Assembly: GCF_012275445.1 (NCBI RefSeq)
Contig: NZ_JAAZQK010000001.1
Coordinates: 305,198 to 369,197, forward strand
DNA length: 64,000 nucleotides
Reading direction: 5' to 3'
From: Rhizobacter sp. SG703
GTDB taxonomy: Bacteria > Pseudomonadota > Gammaproteobacteria > Burkholderiales > Burkholderiaceae_C
Shown in pieces: positions 60,906-64,000 of this stretch; the first letter of the stretch is position 1, and every line of letters starts with the position of its first letter. The position numbers and the translations under genes were made by a program. The notes beneath the pieces are model-generated. The model was not told the DNA's origin and did no database searches. It saw only the letters and a list, made by a program, of their open reading frames with translations.

Positions 60906-62219
60906 ATGTCGACACCGATCAACGAATACCTGACGCCGCAAGAGGCGTCGTACATCGCGCACAACGCCTACTTCACGCTGAAGGACTGGATCAGCGGCCA
61001 GCCGACGATCGGCATGGAGACACGCGCCAACGTGCGCAAGATGGTCACCGGCGACGGGCTGGGCGCGGCGGCGCAGGCCGGCGGCGCCAACACCTCGCTG
61101 AAGACCACCGAGCTCGGCGGCGCGAAGCTCGACCGGGTGTTCGCCGGGTCGACGGCCGGCGTCACCACCGGCTTCGGCTACGTGCTGAGCTTCAACCGGG
61201 CCGGCAGCAAGCAGGTCGTCATCGCGACGCGTGGCACGCGGGCCGAGCATTCGAAGGCCGACCTGCTGACCGACCTGCGCGCGTCGATGACCGGCTTCGG
61301 CGATTTCGGGCTGGTGCACCAGGGCTTCCGCAACACCTTCGACAGCGTGAAGACCGGCCTCGCCCGCGACGACCGACGCATCATGGATGCCGACGTGGTG
61401 CACTGCGTCGGCCACAGCCTGGGCGGTGCGGTCGCGACGCTGGTGGCGGCGCATTTCTCGTCGCGCGGCAAGGCGGTGAAGCTCTACACCTTCGGCTGTC
61501 CGCGCGTCGGCGCGCTGGGGGCGCAGGGAGCGATGGAGCAGTCGCTCGGCAAGCACAACATCTTCCGCGTCTCGCACGACCTCGACCCGGTGACGATGGT
61601 CGGCCCCTACCCCTACGGCCACCTGAATGGCCAGCCGGAGGATGCGAACAACATGATGCTGGTGTCGCCGACCGGCCAGCTGCTGAGCGTGGCCAACCAC
61701 GACATGACCGAGTACGTGCGCAGCGTCGGCGGCCTTGAAATGAACTGGCAGGCGGTGCGTGCGCTCGGCGGCGCGGTCGAGCGCGACAACGCGGTGCTGG
61801 CGCGCTGGCTGCTGCGCAGTTCCGACAACCCCGGCTGGCTCACGCAGACCGCCGCGCAGGGCCTGAGCTACCTGATGAAGGCCTTCTCGCACCTGCTGCG
61901 CCAGCTCGGCTTCGTGACGATCGCCGGGCTGACCGGCATCGACCTGTTCTGCGTGGTGCTGGCGTCCAACATGACGAAGATCGCCGAGATGAACTCGCAA
62001 CTGATGGACTGCATCCTGCAGGCCGCCCGCTGGGCGCGCGTCGTGGTGTCGAACGCGGCACAGCTGACCGCCACCGTGATCCGCGCGATCCTGAACGCGA
62101 TGTTCAGCGTGCTGCGGCCGATCGCGGTGAACGCGCTGCAGACCGTCGGGCGCTCGGGCACGCCGCTGCCGCTGCTGCTCGGCGGTGCGAGCGCGCTGGC
62201 CGGCGCATTGATCGGTTGA
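60906..62219 (+). CDS. Class 3 lipase family protein
   Basis: 437 residues of an alpha/beta-hydrolase. The nucleophile elbow VHCVGHSLGGAVATLVAAHF has GHSLG with catalytic Ser171. Upstream is VVIATRGTRAEHSKADLLTDL; the acid is probably in VSHDLDPVTMVGP and the histidine in YPYGHLNGQ or ANHDMTEY. There is no signal peptide, but the C-terminal 100 residues are hydrophobic (LGFVTIAGLTGIDLFCVVLAS, TPLPLLLGGASALAGALIG). Lipolytic enzymes of this size with a lipoprotein neighbour also occur as type VI secretion effectors. No VgrG, PAAR or T6SS gene is in the window, so that is only a possibility. Confidence 0.85.
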   Translation: MSTPINEYLTPQEASYIAHNAYFTLKDWISGQPTIGMETRANVRKMVTGDGLGAAAQAGGANTSLKTTELGGAKLDRVFAGSTAGVTTGFGYVLSFNRAGSKQVVIATRGTRAEHSKADLLTDLRASMTGFGDFGLVHQGFRNTFDSVKTGLARDDRRIMDADVVHCVGHSLGGAVATLVAAHFSSRGKAVKLYTFGCPRVGALGAQGAMEQSLGKHNIFRVSHDLDPVTMVGPYPYGHLNGQPEDANNMMLVSPTGQLLSVANHDMTEYVRSVGGLEMNWQAVRALGGAVERDNAVLARWLLRSSDNPGWLTQTAAQGLSYLMKAFSHLLRQLGFVTIAGLTGIDLFCVVLASNMTKIAEMNSQLMDCILQAARWARVVVSNAAQLTATVIRAILNAMFSVLRPIAVNALQTVGRSGTPLPLLLGGASALAGALIG

Positions 62220-62224
62220 CGCCG

Positions 62225-62791
62225 ATGGACCGCGACGCCTTCGAGCACCTGTACCTGCATGCCCACACGCTGGCCGAGTTCGGCTTCATGCGGGCGATGG
62301 CGGGGCTCGCGACCACCGACATCGCCGCGCTCGCGCCGGCGCAGCTTGCGGCCAACGAGGCCGATGCGCAGCAGATGCTGAACCTCGATGCGGCCAGCTT
62401 CGACTGGTCGGCGCTGGAGGGCGTGGACGCGTTCGGTGCCGAGGCCGTTGCGCTCGATGCGGCGCCGGCGGCAAGCTACGACGGCCCGACCTTCACCGAA
62501 GCGCTGGCGATCGACGACGAGGTCGGCGGCGATGCACTGCCCGAGCTCGCGAACTACCTGGCGCGCGCGCATGCGGCGCGAACTCTGCTGGCCGGGCGCA
62601 TCGCGCATTCATGGGCCACGGTGGACCGGCAGGTGCTCGACGACGCGCTGGCGGCGCTGCCGGCCGGCCCGTCGGCGCTGACCGGCCCGCTGAGCGCCGA
62701 CGAGCTCGCGCCGTGGCTCGCGCTCTACGAGCAACGCCACCCGGCGCTCGAGGCGCTGGTGCAGCAGATCCGGCGGCTCGAGCCGTTCTGA
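62225..62791 (+). CDS. Hypothetical protein downstream of lipase
   Basis: 188 residues, alanine-rich and mostly helical by appearance (MDRDAFEHLYLHAHTLAEFGFMRAMAG, ANYLARAHAARTLLAGRIAHSWATV), without a signal peptide or transmembrane segment. It follows the lipase stop by five bases, so it is co-transcribed. In-frame TTG at 62216 overlaps the stop but ATG at 62225 is preferred. It could be a partner, chaperone or immunity protein for the lipase; nothing in the sequence proves it. Confidence 0.72.
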   Translation: MDRDAFEHLYLHAHTLAEFGFMRAMAGLATTDIAALAPAQLAANEADAQQMLNLDAASFDWSALEGVDAFGAEAVALDAAPAASYDGPTFTEALAIDDEVGGDALPELANYLARAHAARTLLAGRIAHSWATVDRQVLDDALAALPAGPSALTGPLSADELAPWLALYEQRHPALEALVQQIRRLEPF

Positions 62792-62794
62792 ACC

Positions 62795-63745
62795 CTAGGC
62801 CGGCGCCGGCATCAGCCGCACGCCCGGCAGCGTGCGCAGCGAGGTCTCGCGCATCACACGCACGAAGTCGGCCACGTACGGGCGCGCACCGAGCCGCTGC
62901 GGCACCGCCGCGTACAACCGGCCGGTGAGCCCCTGCGGCCCGATGCGCTGGCTCGCGACATAGCCACGCTCCAGGTAGCCCGCCACCGCCCACAGCGGCA
63001 GCGCGGCCAGCCCGCGGCCGCTGGCCACCAGCTGCAGCATCGCGACCGTCAGCTCGGTGGTGCGCCGCGCCGGCGCGATGCCGGCCGGCTGAAGCACGCG
63101 GCGCACCAGGTCGAGCATCTCGTCGGGCACCGGGTAGGTGATCAGCGTGCGGTCGGCGAAATCGGCCGCTTCCAGCCAGGGTTTGCCGAGCAGCGCATCG
63201 CCCTTCGGCAGCAGCGCGACCATCTCGAATTCGAACAGCGGGTGCACGACCACGCCGGCTTCGCCGTCGTCGACGTCGGAGACGATGGCCAGGTCGGCGC
63301 GGTCCTGGTGCAGCAGCCCGACCGGGTCGGCCTGGAAGCCGGAGACGATGTCGAGCTCGACCTCGGGCCAGCGCTCGCGCAACGCGTCCATCGCCGGCAT
63401 CAGCCAGTCGAAGCAGGTGTGGCACTCGACCGCGATGCGCAACGTGCCCGCCGCGCCGCTGACCAGCCGGCTCACGTCGCGCTCGGCCTCGTCGATCAGC
63501 GGCAGCACCGCATCGGCCAGCCGCAGCAGCCGCTGGCCGGCGACGAAGAAGCTGACCGGGTTCGACTTGCGCTCGAACAGCGGCGTGGCGTAGTGCTCCT
63601 CCAGCGCGCGCAGCTGGTACGACAGCGCCGACTGCGTCAGGTTGAGCAGCTGCGCAGCGCGCGACAGGTTGCCGGTCTCGCGCAGCGCCTGCAGGGTCTT
63701 CAGGTGGCGCAGTTCCAGCGGCGTGGTCGGCATGGCGGTCTGCAT
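62795..63745 (-). CDS. metR: MetR-type LysR regulator
   Basis: 316 residues. The winged helix is LELRHLKTLQALRETGNLSRAAQLLNLTQSALSYQLRALEEHY, close to MetR (LTQSALSYQLRALE). The co-inducer domain has VECHTCFDWLMPAMDALRERWPEVELDIVSG, the homocysteine-sensing part of MetR proteins. It is divergent from metE (97-base gap), the standard MetR layout, and is expected to activate metE with homocysteine as co-inducer. The start at 63745 is one of two in-frame ATGs (the other at 63733). Confidence 0.93.
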   Translation of the reverse strand: MQTAMPTTPLELRHLKTLQALRETGNLSRAAQLLNLTQSALSYQLRALEEHYATPLFERKSNPVSFFVAGQRLLRLADAVLPLIDEAERDVSRLVSGAAGTLRIAVECHTCFDWLMPAMDALRERWPEVELDIVSGFQADPVGLLHQDRADLAIVSDVDDGEAGVVVHPLFEFEMVALLPKGDALLGKPWLEAADFADRTLITYPVPDEMLDLVRRVLQPAGIAPARRTTELTVAMLQLVASGRGLAALPLWAVAGYLERGYVASQRIGPQGLTGRLYAAVPQRLGARPYVADFVRVMRETSLRTLPGVRLMPAPA

Positions 63746-63759
63746 GAACGCAGCTCAGG

Positions 63760-63789
63760 ATGATTGAGAAAAAGTTTCGTTTGAATCAT
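63760..63789. promoter_or_regulatory. Candidate MetR binding sites in the metR-metE gap
   Basis: ATGATT at 63760-63765 is matched by AATCAT at 63784-63789 (18 bases between). A second palindrome, TGAATTCA, lies at 63817-63824 and resembles the TGAA-N5-TTCA MetR half-sites. Confidence 0.5.
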
Positions 63790-63842
63790 AGAAGCGGTGT
63801 GCCGATCATTGCAAGCTGAATTCATCAACATGCATCGATTCC

Positions 63843-64000
63843 ATGATTCGTACTCATACCCTCGGCTTTCCGCGCATCGGCGCGCACCGCGAGCTGAAGC
63901 TGGCGCTCGAGCGCCACTGGCGCGGTGACCTGCCGCTGGCGGCGCTGGAGCAGACCGGCCGCGAGCTGCGGGCACGCCACTGGGCGCTGCAGCGCCAGGC
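63843..64000 (+). CDS. metE: Cobalamin-independent methionine synthase MetE (partial, start only)
   Basis: The first 52 codons read [27 protein letters not shown], then [18 protein letters not shown], the N-terminus of 5-methyltetrahydropteroyltriglutamate-homocysteine methyltransferase. It transfers a methyl group to homocysteine to make methionine without B12. The gene runs off the right edge of the window (family length about 760 residues). It is divergent from metR. Confidence 0.93.
   Translation, partial: MIRTHTLGFPRIGAHRELKLALERHWRGDLPLAALEQTGRELRARHWALQRQ

Noticed and set aside
60906-62219. Calling the lipase a type VI secretion effector outright
   Set aside because: No VgrG, PAAR, Hcp or other secretion gene is visible; the idea is kept only as a testable finding.

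Overview
The window is very GC-rich, has strong third-position GC bias and closely packed genes. It looks like a chromosomal segment of a betaproteobacterium of the order Burkholderiales, probably near Rubrivivax/Leptothrix/Methylibium/Rhizobacter. This is inferred from protein content (FimV, CysB, LptFG next to pepA-holC, a PEP-CTERM protein, an EpsA-like sensor, DUF3563) and from the style of the intergenic repeats. No rRNA, tRNA, CRISPR array, prophage or transposase was seen.

Layout. 1-1.3 kb: end of a siderophore NRPS locus (mbtH, a DUF4880-only protein, a Fur-controlled ECF sigma factor). 1.4-3.4 kb: QseBC-like two-component system. 3.5-9.7 kb: small unknowns, a PanE-like reductase, FadE, a YitT-type membrane protein and Dps. 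9.9-11 kb: LivJ-type binding protein. 11.3-16.6 kb: a pepA-holC-proline-rich operon, divergent from lptF-lptG-cbiX. 16.6-21 kb: CysB-type regulator, methionine aminotransferase, FimV. 21-28.4 kb: acyl-CoA metabolism (enoyl-CoA hydratase, histidine phosphatase, Crp/Fnr regulator, APH-type kinase with an ACAD11-like dehydrogenase), class II aldolase and GST. 28.5-36.2 kb: a seven-gene operon joining a PotABCD-type importer to a three-subunit flavin/iron-sulfur amine or amino-acid dehydrogenase, divergent from an IclR regulator. 36.4-39.4 kb: PEP-CTERM protein and a PAP2 lipoprotein with a beta-strand repeat. 39.5-43.6 kb: hicB with a deleted hicA, then the NHEJ pair ligD-ku. 43.8-64 kb: a lectin/di-haem lipoprotein behind a LacI-type palindrome, YihY, two SDRs with a LysR, a class V aminotransferase, ChaN, EamA, DUF3563/DUF3616, an M28 peptidase, AraC/TehA, a lipoprotein-lipase operon, and metR/metE at the edge.

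The most unusual feature is a set of six related structured intergenic elements (304-375, 11251-11330, 11844-11919, 12372-12451, 21861-21938, 28445-28526). Paired changes between copies preserve the hairpins. Three copies end in a G-rich Shine-Dalgarno exactly five bases before an ATG, and that Shine-Dalgarno can also pair with an upstream C-rich arm. Copies occupy both junctions of the pepA-holC-proline-rich operon and lie just after its last gene. They look like portable translation-control or intercistronic elements.

Other notable points are the hicA internal deletion, the oxidase-importer operon of unknown substrate, the APH/ACAD11 pair resembling 4-hydroxyacid catabolism, and the perfect 16-base LacI-like operator. 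All calls come from reading the sequence; no database search was run.
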